Source: Anaerobaca sp035448545 (GTDB lineage: Bacteria; Planctomycetota; Phycisphaerae; Sedimentisphaerales; Anaerobacaceae). From it: a stretch of 64,000 nucleotides of DNA. Below, piece by piece: positions 1 through 9,329 of the stretch; the stretch's first letter is position 1, and each line of letters starts with the position of its first letter. The stretch lies in NCBI GenBank assembly GCA_035448545.1, contig DAOTJE010000001.1:330476-394475 (forward strand). The letters are read 5' to 3'. The translations under genes and the position numbers were made by a program. The notes under the pieces are model-generated. The model searched no databases, was not told the origin of the DNA, and saw nothing but the letters and a program-made list of their open reading frames with translations.

Positions 1-405
1 CAGGACCACATGACCTCGAACCCGGTGACGTTCGCCCAGTATGCGGCCATTGCTGCCTTCGGGCCGCAGGCGGAGGAAACGATCGAGAAGATGCGGGTCG
101 AGTTCGCCAAACGCGGCAAGTACATGGCCGAGCGACTCAATGCCATTAAGGGCGTCCGATGTGCCGAGCCGGCGGGCGCGTTCTACTGCTTCCCGGACGT
201 TTCCGCGCACTTCGGCCGGACCATCGGCGGCGTCAAGATCGGCGACAGCATGCAATTCGCCTCGGCCCTCCTCGAGCAGGCCAACGTGGCCTTGGTTCCG
301 GGCCTGCCGTTCGGCTGCGGCGACAATGTGCGTCTGAGCTTCGCCTGTTCGATGGAGCACATCAAGAAGGGCCTCGACCGCCTGGAAAAGTGGCTGAGCC
401 AGTAA
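1..405 (+). CDS. Class I/II pyridoxal-phosphate aminotransferase, C-terminal part
   Basis: The frame is open from the first base of the window, so the N-terminus and the catalytic lysine lie outside it. The 134 visible residues fit the small domain of fold-type I aminotransferases of the aspartate aminotransferase type: a stretch with EPAGAFYCFPDVS, then ALLEQANVALVPGLPFG, then a GCGDNVRLSFACS segment whose arginine is the usual substrate alpha-carboxylate ligand. It ends in a short helix, LDRLEKWLSQ. Such enzymes move the amino group between an amino acid and a 2-oxo acid in the cytosol. The exact substrate cannot be read from this fragment. No co-transcribed partner is visible; the next gene starts about 210 bp downstream with its own promoter-like sequence. 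Confidence 0.85.
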   Translation, partial: QDHMTSNPVTFAQYAAIAAFGPQAEETIEKMRVEFAKRGKYMAERLNAIKGVRCAEPAGAFYCFPDVSAHFGRTIGGVKIGDSMQFASALLEQANVALVPGLPFGCGDNVRLSFACSMEHIKKGLDRLEKWLSQ

Positions 406-545
406 CACAGGCAGTCGGCACAGCGTCAGGCAGTACGAGGCCGACCGGCGCAGCGGCCGGCTGGGCGGCACGGCATGCGCGGGCGCGCACGTGAATCTTG
501 TTCGCATACAGTCTTCGGCAAACCGCAACAGGACAGCGGGGGTTC

Positions 546-574
546 TTGACGATATACGGAAGAAGCAGTATTCT
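546..574 (+). promoter_or_regulatory. Sigma70-like promoter before the membrane protein gene
   Basis: TTGACG, a 17-bp spacer and TATTCT, predicting a transcript start near 581. It lies 42 bp before the chosen ATG at 616 and would drive the membrane protein and GT2 pair. Seen by consensus only. Confidence 0.5.
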
Positions 575-615
575 TCTACGATACTATCAGCCGAAACCTG
601 TTGGAAAGTGCGCGA

Positions 616-3600
616 ATGGCGGCAAATGAGACCGGCGAGGGGGACATACTGTTGACGGCCGAAGGACGCTCGGCATGGTCCGTGTGCGTGGCGGTCGCCG
701 GCTGGCTGGCGATGCTGGTCTTCGCCTTTCACGCCTGTACGCACATGGTGGCCGCCGGCGACACCTGGGTGGCGATGGCGTGCGGACGGCACTTTGTTAA
801 TCACGGCGTCGATACCGTCGAGCCTTTCAGCGCCAACAGCCACCGCGCCGGCCCGACCGAGGCCGAGGTCGCGACTTGGCCGGGCTGGGCCCGCTGGATC
901 ACCGAGAAGGTGGGCCTCGAAACGGTTCGCAAGTGGCATCCGACCGGCTGGATCAACCAGAACTGGCTGACGCACGTCATCTTTTATCGCCTGACCACCC
1001 TGTTCGGTTCGGAGCAGGAGCCGTACTTCGACGCGCTGGTGTTCTGGAAGTTCGCTGTGTATTTCCTGGCGGTTGCCGCAATCTACGTCACCGCCCGGCT
1101 GCTGGGCGTAGACCCTGCCCTGGCCGCTGCCGCCTCCGGTTTCGCGCTGTTCGTCGGACGGTCCTTCTTCGACATCCGCCCGGCCGGCTTCTCGAACCTG
1201 CTGGTGGCGGTCTTCATCCTGATTCTGGCACTGACCAGTTACAGGAACGCGCTCTACATCTGGCTGATCGTGCCGGTGGTGGTCTTCTGGTCCAACGTGC
1301 ACGGCGGCTATATCTACGCCTTCATCGTACTCGTCCCGTTCATGGGCTGGCACATAATCCTGCACCTTCCGAAGCGCTGGCTGGTGGCGGTCTACAGCAT
1401 TCTCACCTGGCTGGTTCTCTATGGCCTGACCCATCAGTTTCTCGGTCGTCGGGCTGAACTGGTGGCCGAGTATTTCTCACAGAGCAACGCGGGCGCTGTC
1501 GGTATCGGCGACTGGATGATTGTCCTCCTGGTGCTGGCCATCGGTGGCAGCATTGCGGCGGTTTCGCATCGGCAGATCGGCGACCGCGCGTTGACGGCTT
1601 TGCACGGCGTAGCGACGTGTGTGGTGTTCCTTCTGGTGTTGGTGCGGTACTTCCCGGCGCCGCCCAACACAATGAACGAACGTATTCTGAAGATCTTTGC
1701 GGATCACGCGGCCGGGGGACGCTGGACGTGCGTCGGTATGTTCGTTCTGTCCATGGCGTTCGGTGCGGCGGTGCTGGCGGTAAGAGAGAAGGGCATTCGC
1801 GTGTTGGATCGCCGGACCCTTCTGCACACGCTCGGCGCCGGAGCGGTCGCGTTCGTCGCGATGGTCGTGTTCAATCCGTTCCACCTGACGAACCTGACGC
1901 ACACCTTTGTGATCTCGGTCAGCAAGCACGCGGAACGTTGGCGCGACGTGCACGAGTGGCATCGGGCTCTGGACTGGACGAACCCGGTTGGTACCGCCAT
2001 TCCGTTTCTGACAATGTACATTTTCGCCTGGCTCGCTCTGCTGGTCTGGGCCGTCCTGTCGGTGCGGATGGCGCTGGCCGAACAATACCCGAAGAAGCGC
2101 GGCGGGAAGGCCGAGGCGCCCGCCGAAGCCTCGATCGACGTCGTTTTCATTATTGTGGCTGCGCTGACCGTCTATATGGCGCTGCGGTCCCGGCGATTCA
2201 TCCCCATTGCCGCTTTTGCTGCCTGTCCAGTGATCGCGTTGCTGGTGCAGCGGATCGTGGCCGCCATCCTGACCCTGGCGGACCTGCGTGGTGCCGCTCG
2301 GCTGCCCGATCCGGCTCGGGATGAGCTCGTCGAACGCCTGCTTCTGCTCGGGCTGGCGGGGGCGCTGGCCGTCCTGGGGTTGTGGCGTCTGCTCTTCTGG
2401 CGCTGGCTGTTCTTCCCGGTGCCGGGTGCGCCCACGCAGATTCAGCCGCGTTTCTGGCTGCTGGCGTTCGGAACGCTCTTGGCCTTCTCGTCATTTCCGC
2501 TGGTTACCGTGTTCTGCGGAACTGACAAATCCGCGGGAGGTACCAGACAGGCGGGCGCCTTGGCGTTCCTCAAGCGGGCCTGGCAGGTTGCCGCCCTGAT
2601 GGTCTTGGCGTCTGTCATGGGTTTTGGCCTGTGGGTAGGGCTGAGGTTCAAGCTGATCTACCTGGATTACTGGCCGGCGGACCCGAAGCTGACGTCGGTC
2701 TTCATGCGGATGACCGCCTCCGATGCCAAGCCGTTCTATGCCTGTCAATTCATCCGCGAGAACAAGCTCTCGGGCAACATGTTCAACTACTGGACCGAAG
2801 GCGGGTTCATCGCCTGGGGTCAGGACCCCGATCCCAACACAGGACGGACGCCCCTGCAACTCTTCATGGATGGCCGGGCCCAGGCCGCCTACGACACCCG
2901 GACGTTCGACCTCTGGACGGAGATCCTGGCGGGCGGGCCGGCCGCCAGAAGGGCCGCGTACGAGGGACGGGACCCGACCGCCGCCGAGCTGAGAGAGATC
3001 GGGCAGTGGGTGACCGAGCAACTCAACAAGTTTGACGTCTGGGTGGTCCTGATGCCGGCCAACCAGTTCGACAAGGATTTCGTCCGCGCCCTCGAATACG
3101 ATCCCAACTGGCGTCTGGTCTTCCTCAACAACAAGCAGAAACTGTTTGTCAACGTGACGACCGAGCGGGGCAAGGAGTTGTTCGGAGGCATGTTTACCGG
3201 CCGGACCACGTATCCGGACGAGTTCACCGCCAACTTCTCCGTCGGGCACAACCTTCTATTGTCTGCCGAGGCCAGCCAGAGACAGCAGGGTCTGGACATG
3301 GTCATCAAGGCGTTCCATCTCGATCCATCGCCGGGCCCCATGCTGGACCTGCTGGTGATTGCCGCGCGCTATCCCGAACTCCAGCAGCGGGTCAACGAGA
3401 TCTGCGTCGAGTACACCACGCAATTCGAGAAGAACAAGTCCAGCTACGCCAATCACGATGGCTACAATCTCCGGCTGGAAGCGGCGCGCCTGGCGATGGT
3501 GCGGCTCAAGCAGGTCGCCGAGGCCCAAGGCAACCGCCAAGTCGCCCAGACCTGCGAGAACCAGATGAAACGCTATCTGATCGAAAGAGACCTCATTTCC

Positions 3601-3618
3601 GACAGGAAGAGGTGGTAA
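616..3618 (+). CDS. Large polytopic membrane protein, GT-C glycosyltransferase-like
   Basis: A 1000-residue protein with many hydrophobic segments over roughly the first 680 residues and a soluble C-terminal third. The segment FNYWTEGGFIAWG followed by LFMDGRAQAAYD resembles the lumenal motif of planctomycete GT-C-like proteins related to PMT/ArnT mannosyltransferases, which transfer sugars from polyprenyl-phosphate carriers. I do not see a clear DE-type catalytic pair in the first loop, so the enzymatic role is an inference. The next gene, 3 bp downstream, encodes a dolichol-phosphate-sugar synthase-like GT2, which would supply such a lipid-linked donor. ATG at 616 is preferred over the in-frame TTG at 601 because GGAAAG sits 7 bp before it. 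Confidence 0.7.
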   Translation: MAANETGEGDILLTAEGRSAWSVCVAVAGWLAMLVFAFHACTHMVAAGDTWVAMACGRHFVNHGVDTVEPFSANSHRAGPTEAEVATWPGWARWITEKVGLETVRKWHPTGWINQNWLTHVIFYRLTTLFGSEQEPYFDALVFWKFAVYFLAVAAIYVTARLLGVDPALAAAASGFALFVGRSFFDIRPAGFSNLLVAVFILILALTSYRNALYIWLIVPVVVFWSNVHGGYIYAFIVLVPFMGWHIILHLPKRWLVAVYSILTWLVLYGLTHQFLGRRAELVAEYFSQSNAGAVGIGDWMIVLLVLAIGGSIAAVSHRQIGDRALTALHGVATCVVFLLVLVRYFPAPPNTMNERILKIFADHAAGGRWTCVGMFVLSMAFGAAVLAVREKGIRVLDRRTLLHTLGAGAVAFVAMVVFNPFHLTNLTHTFVISVSKHAERWRDVHEWHRALDWTNPVGTAIPFLTMYIFAWLALLVWAVLSVRMALAEQYPKKRGGKAEAPAEASIDVVFIIVAALTVYMALRSRRFIPIAAFAACPVIALLVQRIVAAILTLADLRGAARLPDPARDELVERLLLLGLAGALAVLGLWRLLFWRWLFFPVPGAPTQIQPRFWLLAFGTLLAFSSFPLVTVFCGTDKSAGGTRQAGALAFLKRAWQVAALMVLASVMGFGLWVGLRFKLIYLDYWPADPKLTSVFMRMTASDAKPFYACQFIRENKLSGNMFNYWTEGGFIAWGQDPDPNTGRTPLQLFMDGRAQAAYDTRTFDLWTEILAGGPAARRAAYEGRDPTAAELREIGQWVTEQLNKFDVWVVLMPANQFDKDFVRALEYDPNWRLVFLNNKQKLFVNVTTERGKELFGGMFTGRTTYPDEFTANFSVGHNLLLSAEASQRQQGLDMVIKAFHLDPSPGPMLDLLVIAARYPELQQRVNEICVEYTTQFEKNKSSYANHDGYNLRLEAARLAMVRLKQVAEAQGNRQVAQTCENQMKRYLIERDLISDRKRW

Positions 3619-3621
3619 GCG

Positions 3622-4365
3622 ATGGCCCAGGCGGACAGGCGGACGTCGTCGGGTGAGCAGGCGCAGTCGGCCGTGTCGATCTCGGTCTTTTTTCCCTGCT
3701 ACAACGAGCAGGCCAACGTGGCGCGGGTGGCCGAGCAGGCGGTTCGTGTGCTCGAAGGGCTGGGCGCCGACTACGAGATCATCATCGTGGACGACGGCAG
3801 CGTCGACGAGACCGGACGCATTGCCGACGAGATGGCCGCCGGCAACGATCGGATTCGTGTCATCCACCATCCGCGTAACCTCGGCTACGGCGCCGCCCTT
3901 CAGTCGGGGTTCCGCGCCGCGCGCAAGAAGCTGGTCTTCTACACGGACGGCGACGGCCAGTTCGACATCGGCGAGATGCCGGCGCTGCTGCCGCTGATGA
4001 ACGAGTACGATATCGTCAGTTGCTACCGCATGAACCGTCAGGATAACATCGTCCGCAGAATCAACGGGTGGCTCTGGACAAAGGTCACCGGTCTGTTATT
4101 CTCGCTGAAGGTTCGCGATGTGGATTGCGCCTTTAAGCTGTATCGGCGTTCCCTCTTCGACCGGATCAAGATGGAAAGCACCGGGGCGCTGATCGACACA
4201 GAGATTCTGGCACGGGCCGCCCGGAAAGGGTATACGATTACGCAGAGAGGAGTACATCACTATCCGCGGACGGCCGGTCGGCAGACCGGAGCCAGCCTCC
4301 GTGTGGTTCTCAGAGCCTTCAAGGAACTCTGGCAACTGCGTCGGCGCATCGTACAGGAACCATGA
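3622..4365 (+). CDS. Family 2 glycosyltransferase, polyprenyl-phosphate sugar synthase-like
   Basis: A 247-residue GT-A fold protein of the DPM1/GtrB type without obvious membrane helices. It has the nucleotide-binding start SVFFPCYNEQANV, the acidic motif IIVDDGSVDETG near residue 55, and the metal-binding FYTDGDGQFDIGEM near residue 110. The later segment DVDCAFKLYRR is typical of dolichol-phosphate mannosyltransferase relatives. It would transfer a sugar from a nucleotide donor to polyprenyl phosphate at the inner membrane face. It starts 3 bp after the GT-C-like gene and is probably in the same transcript, so the pair likely makes and then uses a lipid-linked sugar for a surface polymer or protein glycosylation. 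The sugar is unknown. Confidence 0.88.
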   Translation: MAQADRRTSSGEQAQSAVSISVFFPCYNEQANVARVAEQAVRVLEGLGADYEIIIVDDGSVDETGRIADEMAAGNDRIRVIHHPRNLGYGAALQSGFRAARKKLVFYTDGDGQFDIGEMPALLPLMNEYDIVSCYRMNRQDNIVRRINGWLWTKVTGLLFSLKVRDVDCAFKLYRRSLFDRIKMESTGALIDTEILARAARKGYTITQRGVHHYPRTAGRQTGASLRVVLRAFKELWQLRRRIVQEP

Positions 4366-4403
4366 GGGGATGACGCGGCTCTCCGGCGCAGGCCAGGCAG
4401 TCT

Positions 4404-6341
4404 ATGCACAGACGAAAAGCCAACCTCTTTATCTACGGATCGCTTCGAGACAGTCGCATCTTCAAGTCGGTCAGCGGTTTTGCCTTCACGCGCAAGCCCT
4501 CGAAGATCGACGTCAAAACGCTGTTTGCCGAGCCGGCTTTTCTCCCGGGTCATCGACGGGTCAGCCCGGATAACGTGTATTTCTACGCCGTCAAGGCTCC
4601 CGACGCGAGAATCGAAGGGTTTGTGATCCATGATGTGCCTCTCTCGGCATTGGCCGAAATCGACCGGTACGAGGGCAAACGCTACCAGAGGGAGACGGTC
4701 CACGTCTATACCGCACACGGCAAGGTTGAAGCCCAGGCCTATCTCGTGACCGCCGAATCGATGCGGAAACGCTTCGGCGACCGGTTTCACGTCAATCTCA
4801 TCCACGAGTTGTGGCTCCGCAAGCGGATCAACCGGTTTCTCCAGAAGCACACGCGTCCCGGCGAGCGGACCGTCGATGCCGAACTGGAACGTCAGGCCGA
4901 ACGCGAGTTGCTGGCCACGACCGAGCGTGACCTGGTCATGAGCCACTACCATACCGATGCCATCAGCGACTACTGGCTGGAACGGGAGCTGGACCGGCCC
5001 CGCCCGAGCATCCGCCATCTGTTCAACGATCCGGAGGTGCAGCCCTACCTGCGCAATTACCTGTCGCTGGTTCTGCGGCAGGTGCTTCTCAACGAGTTCG
5101 ACGAGCAAATCCAGAACCGGTACCGTTTCGACCTGGAGCACATGCGGACCAGCGAGCGGTACTTCGCCCGGTCGGTCAGTCTGCTGGCGGCTCTGCGGAT
5201 GATCAACGCCAGCCGCAGCGTGGTGGACCTGATCATCGAGCGGGGCCTCAACATGATGCCGTCGGAGAAACTGGACCTGATCGATTATGTCAAGTACGCC
5301 GTACGCGCTTCACGGAGCATCTTCGATTCTCGCGTGGCGGAGGCCCACCTGCATCGGATTCGCTCCAATCTCCAGCCGGGGCTGATCCCACTCGGCTTTG
5401 AGTTGGAGCTGAGCAATCTGGGACCGGACGCGATCGAATCCAGACGCAGCATCTGCAAAGCGGTCGATCCGGCCTACGACGGCTTCCGGTACTTCTACGA
5501 CTTCTACCTCGACGTGCTCTGCTGGAAGCTGGGAGGCTACATCGACGACCACACCGGTTCCGGCCAGCGAAGGCGGACCTCCGGATTTCTCGAACTGGCG
5601 CCGGGAAGGCTCAGCATTGCCGGCGATCTGTCGCGACCCGCCAGCCCCGATCCCTGGCTGCTGAACCAGTTGATCCATGAGCTGGTCAGCTTTTTCCAGG
5701 TCGAGCCACACAGTCTTCACCTGTCATTTCAACTGCTCAAGAGCCGGGTCAGGGAGCAGACCATCCTGCCCCTGGGGTTTGTCAAATGCCTGCTGGCCTT
5801 GGGCGGGGGGCCCGAACGAAGACCCGGAGGCCTGTGGGTTTCGCGCATGGGCCATGACGAGATCACCCAGCACAAACTCGGTGAAGAACTGGTGTTCGCC
5901 CGACGCAGCCGGCGCAACTGGTATCTGGGGGGCGACGAGATCGGCGACAAGGCGCCGGCCCAGGCGACCACCTATATCCAGCAGTACAAGTTCATTCGGT
6001 TGGAGAAGAGGGCCAACTACGAGCCGCTGATTCTGTGTCTCAAGGGTCTGCAACTGGCCTTGAACCCCGGCGACTACCTCACGGCCGAGCAGCTTCGGTC
6101 CGACCGGGCGTTGCAGCGGCAATACGAGCAACTGAAAAGATGGGCGGCCAAGCCCACGCAGATCAGCTCGCGGGTGATCGCCCAGTTTGTGAACGCCGCC
6201 CAGCAGGGACTGATGATCGAGCGCCATCGTAAGCCGGCACACCGCCTGCATTACATCGAGTGGGCTCTCGGCGCGATCACCGTTCAGTTGCGGATGTTCA
6301 ACCAACAGGTCCGGGAAGCCGTTTCCGGATCGAACGAGTAA
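4404..6341 (+). CDS. Gamma-glutamylcyclotransferase-like domain fused to amidoligase-like domain
   Basis: A 645-residue two-domain protein. The first ~110 residues form an AIG2/gamma-glutamylcyclotransferase domain: NLFIYGSLRD near residue 8 (the YGSL phosphate-loop-like motif), then LAEIDRYEGKRYQRE, where the Glu of YEG matches the catalytic Glu position. The part from about residue 325 starts with PLGFELELSNLG, like the GFE-type first metal-binding strand of the glutamine-synthetase-fold amidoligases, and continues with FLELAPGRLSI and HSLHLSFQLL, consistent with the same fold. Amidoligases join carboxyl and amino groups using ATP, and AIG2 domains open or cyclise gamma-glutamyl bonds. Comparative genomics has linked the two families before. 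The substrate is unknown. It starts 38 bp after the GT2 gene. Confidence 0.7.
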   Translation: MHRRKANLFIYGSLRDSRIFKSVSGFAFTRKPSKIDVKTLFAEPAFLPGHRRVSPDNVYFYAVKAPDARIEGFVIHDVPLSALAEIDRYEGKRYQRETVHVYTAHGKVEAQAYLVTAESMRKRFGDRFHVNLIHELWLRKRINRFLQKHTRPGERTVDAELERQAERELLATTERDLVMSHYHTDAISDYWLERELDRPRPSIRHLFNDPEVQPYLRNYLSLVLRQVLLNEFDEQIQNRYRFDLEHMRTSERYFARSVSLLAALRMINASRSVVDLIIERGLNMMPSEKLDLIDYVKYAVRASRSIFDSRVAEAHLHRIRSNLQPGLIPLGFELELSNLGPDAIESRRSICKAVDPAYDGFRYFYDFYLDVLCWKLGGYIDDHTGSGQRRRTSGFLELAPGRLSIAGDLSRPASPDPWLLNQLIHELVSFFQVEPHSLHLSFQLLKSRVREQTILPLGFVKCLLALGGGPERRPGGLWVSRMGHDEITQHKLGEELVFARRSRRNWYLGGDEIGDKAPAQATTYIQQYKFIRLEKRANYEPLILCLKGLQLALNPGDYLTAEQLRSDRALQRQYEQLKRWAAKPTQISSRVIAQFVNAAQQGLMIERHRKPAHRLHYIEWALGAITVQLRMFNQQVREAVSGSNE

Positions 6342-6374
6342 CCGAACCCTCTCTGCTGGCTGGCGTATTGTTCG

Positions 6375-6647
6375 TCAATGGGTCTCCGGGTCCTGACACA
6401 TCTCGTAAAGTCCGCCGCCCGCATGGCGGAGCCTGCCCATTTCGACGAGCTTGTCCCAGACTTGACGCGGATACTGATTCGGGGGCTGGATGGCCACGAT
6501 ACCGGAACTGCGGCCTCCGCTGAAAGGTCCTCCGCCTAATGTGGACTCTGCATCGAGACGCGTCAGCTTCAGACGCTTTTTGAACGCTTTCATCGCCTGC
6601 TTGAGGTAAGCCGGGGGCATGAAGTCTTCGGATGTGCCTTCGCTCAT
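6375..6647 (-). CDS. Small hypothetical protein (90 aa)
   Basis: The frame is open further upstream, but the ATG at 6647 is preceded by GCAGGAGCATCACC, a good ribosome site. The product starts MSEGTSEDFMPP, has a basic helix (KQAMKAFKKRLKL), a glycine-rich GGGPFSGGRSSG linker and ends with a compact WDKLVEMGRLRHAGGGLYEM segment that could be a winged-helix-like hairpin. No known family is recognised with certainty. It is convergent with the amidoligase fusion gene, 33 bp away. Confidence 0.6.
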   Translation of the reverse strand: MSEGTSEDFMPPAYLKQAMKAFKKRLKLTRLDAESTLGGGPFSGGRSSGIVAIQPPNQYPRQVWDKLVEMGRLRHAGGGLYEMCQDPETH

Positions 6648-6723
6648 GGTGATGCTCCTGCCATGGACCGTTGGGATGGCCTGCGTTACATGAGGGCCAT
6701 GGTAGAGTCGACATCGCAACGTG

Positions 6724-7155
6724 TCAATCTGCAAGCCTCGCCGGCGACGCAAACAGCCGGGCAGGGGTCCGCGACGACGTCCGCGGCGCGGTGGCCACAG
6801 GGGCGTACGGCCTGGCGGGCTCCCGATGCACCGTGGCTGGCCCGCTCTTGAGTTCCAGGCAATCCAACACGCGGCGGACCCTCCGAAACCGGGGACGCAG
6901 CGCCCGGAACAGAAGCGAGGATTGATACTTGTCGCTGTGCAAAACCAGCAGATGTGTCAGGCTGTCGCTGGCGGCCAGGAGTCTGCGATACACGATAAGC
7001 GTGTACGGCAGGGCGACCAGCCGCAACGGCAGGGGGGTCGAGTGCCATCCCACGAGCAGAAGACCCTTCCATCCGATTCGACGGAGCAGGTTCTCCGGGG
7101 GACAGGCGGCACGCCCGCTGTCTCCCGGCCTGCCACGCTTCTTCTCTCGCCGCAT
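6724..7155 (-). CDS. Hypothetical basic protein (143 aa)
   Basis: The ATG at 7155 has a strong ribosome site (AGGAGAAGGTGA) 4 bp upstream, which is the main reason to call a gene. The protein is very arginine-rich, with one hydrophobic stretch (WKGLLLVGW and LRLVALPYTLIVYRRLL) near residues 30-65 that may be membrane-associated. No family is recognised. The last third (SRTPARLFASPARLAD) looks like ordinary high-GC shadow coding, so the true stop context or the gene itself may be wrong. A promoter-like sequence lies 224 bp upstream. Confidence 0.35.
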   Translation of the reverse strand: MRREKKRGRPGDSGRAACPPENLLRRIGWKGLLLVGWHSTPLPLRLVALPYTLIVYRRLLAASDSLTHLLVLHSDKYQSSLLFRALRPRFRRVRRVLDCLELKSGPATVHREPARPYAPVATAPRTSSRTPARLFASPARLAD

Positions 7156-7372
7156 TTCGTCACCTTCTCCTTCTTGTGTACGCAACGACCTTGCTCGCGA
7201 CGGTCTCGCCAACAGGGAGTCGCAAAAACCGGCGGGCAGAGCATCGCCGGCAGACAGAAATGCCGGGATTGCCCAGGATGGTTGGGGTGCCGCGCCCTCG
7301 TCTGCACAGGTCTCCAGGCTCCGACCGGCATCGTCTTCCTTCAACGCGGCGCCCCGGCACTTCAAGCATATC
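7156..7372 (-). other. Long untranslated leader candidate
   Basis: About 217 nt between a predicted transcript start (near 7372) and the ATG at 7155. No coding potential is obvious and no riboswitch class that I know is matched. It may be a 5' leader or simple intergenic DNA. Confidence 0.25.
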
Positions 7373-7378
7373 GTGTAT

Positions 7379-7407
7379 CTTATAGCAGGTGACGCGGGCA
7401 CGTGCAA
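7379..7407 (-). promoter_or_regulatory. Sigma70-like promoter
   Basis: On the minus strand: TTGCAC, 17-bp spacer, TATAAG. It points toward the hypothetical gene ending at 6724. Confidence 0.4.
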
Positions 7408-7514
7408 TTGTGGTGACTACGTATAACGTGTCGTTATTTCCGATGGTTCGGGTCGGTCTTCAGTGGAAACCATCAAGAGCATGGTGACACGGTTTGGCCG
7501 AGCACGTGATCATG

Positions 7515-8006
7515 CTACGACGCGTTGCGCTTTATCACGCGCTGGCGATAAGCCTTTGTTCGTTTGAGCCGGCTGATGGCCACGCGGGCAACGCGATCGT
7601 GGTCGAAGGCGAGGTTCTCCGGCAAACGGTCGATGGGAAACCACTTGGCCTCGGCGGCGTCGTCGCCTCCATGCACGCCCGTTTGCCGTTTGCCGGCGAT
7701 ACCCGTGAAGACCACAGTGATCTGCCGGCCGCGAGGGTCGCGACCGACCGTGCCGAAGGTCCGCAACTGCTCCAGGCGTATGCCCGTCAGTCCGGTCTCT
7801 TCCTTCAACTCCCGAGCGACGGCGTCCTCCAGTTCCTCGTCCATCTCGATGAAGCCGCCCGGGATCGCCCACCGGCCTTTGTATGGTTCCTTCTTGCGTT
7901 TAACCAGCAGTAGCCACGCCTTGCCCCGCGAGAAACAAAACACTGCCGCATCGACCGTTACCATCGGCCGGGGCCACTGGTACACATACCTGCCCTTTTT
8001 CGCCAT
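7515..8006 (-). CDS. Nudix hydrolase
   Basis: 163 residues with a complete Nudix box: GGFIEMDEELEDAVARELKEE at about residues 49-70, matching G-x5-E-x7-R-E-U-x-E-E-x-G-U. The surrounding strand TVDAAVFCFSRGKAWLLLVKRKKEPYKGRWAIPGG is typical of the ADP-ribose pyrophosphatase/YjhB-like group, soluble enzymes that hydrolyse nucleoside diphosphates linked to another moiety. The actual substrate cannot be assigned. AGAGGAT lies before the start. It is divergent from the GT9 gene that follows. Confidence 0.92.
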   Translation of the reverse strand: MAKKGRYVYQWPRPMVTVDAAVFCFSRGKAWLLLVKRKKEPYKGRWAIPGGFIEMDEELEDAVARELKEETGLTGIRLEQLRTFGTVGRDPRGRQITVVFTGIAGKRQTGVHGGDDAAEAKWFPIDRLPENLAFDHDRVARVAISRLKRTKAYRQRVIKRNAS

Positions 8007-8150
8007 GCGTCAAATCCTCTACAGTCCGCGTGCATACTCATGTCGAACGCGTCGCAGGACGTCATTCTATCGGCCTGCGTGGACATTTCAACGGCCGATC
8101 GCGGATCGCCCGTTGCTTGCAGACCGGCGCTGACATACAATCCACAACTT

Positions 8151-9200
8151 ATGTCCAGTGCATGGAAGAACATTCTCCTGATCAAGCCCAGTTCGCTGGG
8201 GGACATCGTGATGGCGTTGCCGGCGTTGTCGGCGCTGCGTCGCAGCTTTCCGCAGGCGCGGATCACCTGGCTTATCCGTCCGGCGTTCGCCCCGCTGATC
8301 GAGGGCCATCCGCACCTGGACGAGATCATCCACTTCGACCGCAAGACGCTGGGCAAGGCGTGGTACTGCCCGTTCGCGATGAAAGCCCTCGGGTCTCTGA
8401 TCGCGGACCTGCGTCGGCATCGCTTCGACGCGGTGCTGGACCTCCAGGGACTGCTGCGGTCGGCGTCGCTGGCTTGGGCTTCCGGTTGCAAGCATCGCTT
8501 CGGTCCGGACTGGGGCCGGGAGTTTGCGCACTGGTTCTACACGACCACCGTGCCGCGGCACGCCGACTGGGTCCATGTGATCGACTACTACATGAAGATC
8601 ATCGAGGCGATGGGGGGCTCTGACCTTGGCGTCGAGTTCGTCCTGCCCGAGAAGCCGGCGGCTGCGGAAGCTGTTGGCACGCTGCTATCGCAGCATGATC
8701 TGGCTCGCGAACGGTACGCGGTGCTGATCCCCGGTTCCGCCCAGACCAGCAAATGCTGGCCCGCCGAGCGGTTTGGCGTGCTGGCCGACCGGCTGGCCTG
8801 CGAGCACGGGCTGGCCATCGTCGCCACCGGAAGCAGTACTGAGAGCGCGATGGTCGAGCGGATTCAGAGTCACGCGAAGCGCCCGATCGTGAATCTCGCC
8901 GGCCGCACCTCGCTGCCCGAGCTGGTCGAGGTGCTGCGCTCCGCCCGGATCGTCATCAGCAACGACACGGGGCCGGGCCACATCGCCGCCGCCCTGGGCA
9001 AGCCGCTGGTGATGATGTTCAGTTGGTCCAACCCGCTGCGCGTCGGCCCTTACCGCCGGCCCGAGTGCATCGTCGGTCGTGACATCGCCACGCGGGGCCT
9101 GGCCATCAAGAGCCGTGATCCCCAGCACGCGATTCAGCACATCACCCTCGACGAAGTCTACACGCGAGCTGCGCAGCAGCTCACAGGCCGTGGGCTGTAG
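8151..9200 (+). CDS. Family 9 glycosyltransferase (heptosyltransferase-like)
   Basis: 349 residues from the ATG at 8151. The longer open frame back to 8040 adds residues without similarity to the family, while the family start NILLIKPSSLGDIVMALPAL follows this ATG directly. Other GT9 marks are FDAVLDLQGLLRSASLAW, the nucleotide-sugar site VLIPGSAQTSKCWP and VISNDTGPGHIAAALGKP near residue 275. GT9 enzymes such as WaaC/WaaF add heptose or related sugars to the lipopolysaccharide core on the cytoplasmic face. No other core genes are next to it, so the acceptor is unknown. Confidence 0.9.
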   Translation: MSSAWKNILLIKPSSLGDIVMALPALSALRRSFPQARITWLIRPAFAPLIEGHPHLDEIIHFDRKTLGKAWYCPFAMKALGSLIADLRRHRFDAVLDLQGLLRSASLAWASGCKHRFGPDWGREFAHWFYTTTVPRHADWVHVIDYYMKIIEAMGGSDLGVEFVLPEKPAAAEAVGTLLSQHDLARERYAVLIPGSAQTSKCWPAERFGVLADRLACEHGLAIVATGSSTESAMVERIQSHAKRPIVNLAGRTSLPELVEVLRSARIVISNDTGPGHIAAALGKPLVMMFSWSNPLRVGPYRRPECIVGRDIATRGLAIKSRDPQHAIQHITLDEVYTRAAQQLTGRGL

Positions 9201-9329
9201 GCCAGAGACTGTAGGCACCGACGATTGACCACGCTCTCAGGGACACTCCGAATCTGATAGAATGGTGTCGACGTGGGGAGGGTAATTTCCATGCTGGACG
9301 ATAGCCATGTGGGGGCGGAGGGACAGGAA

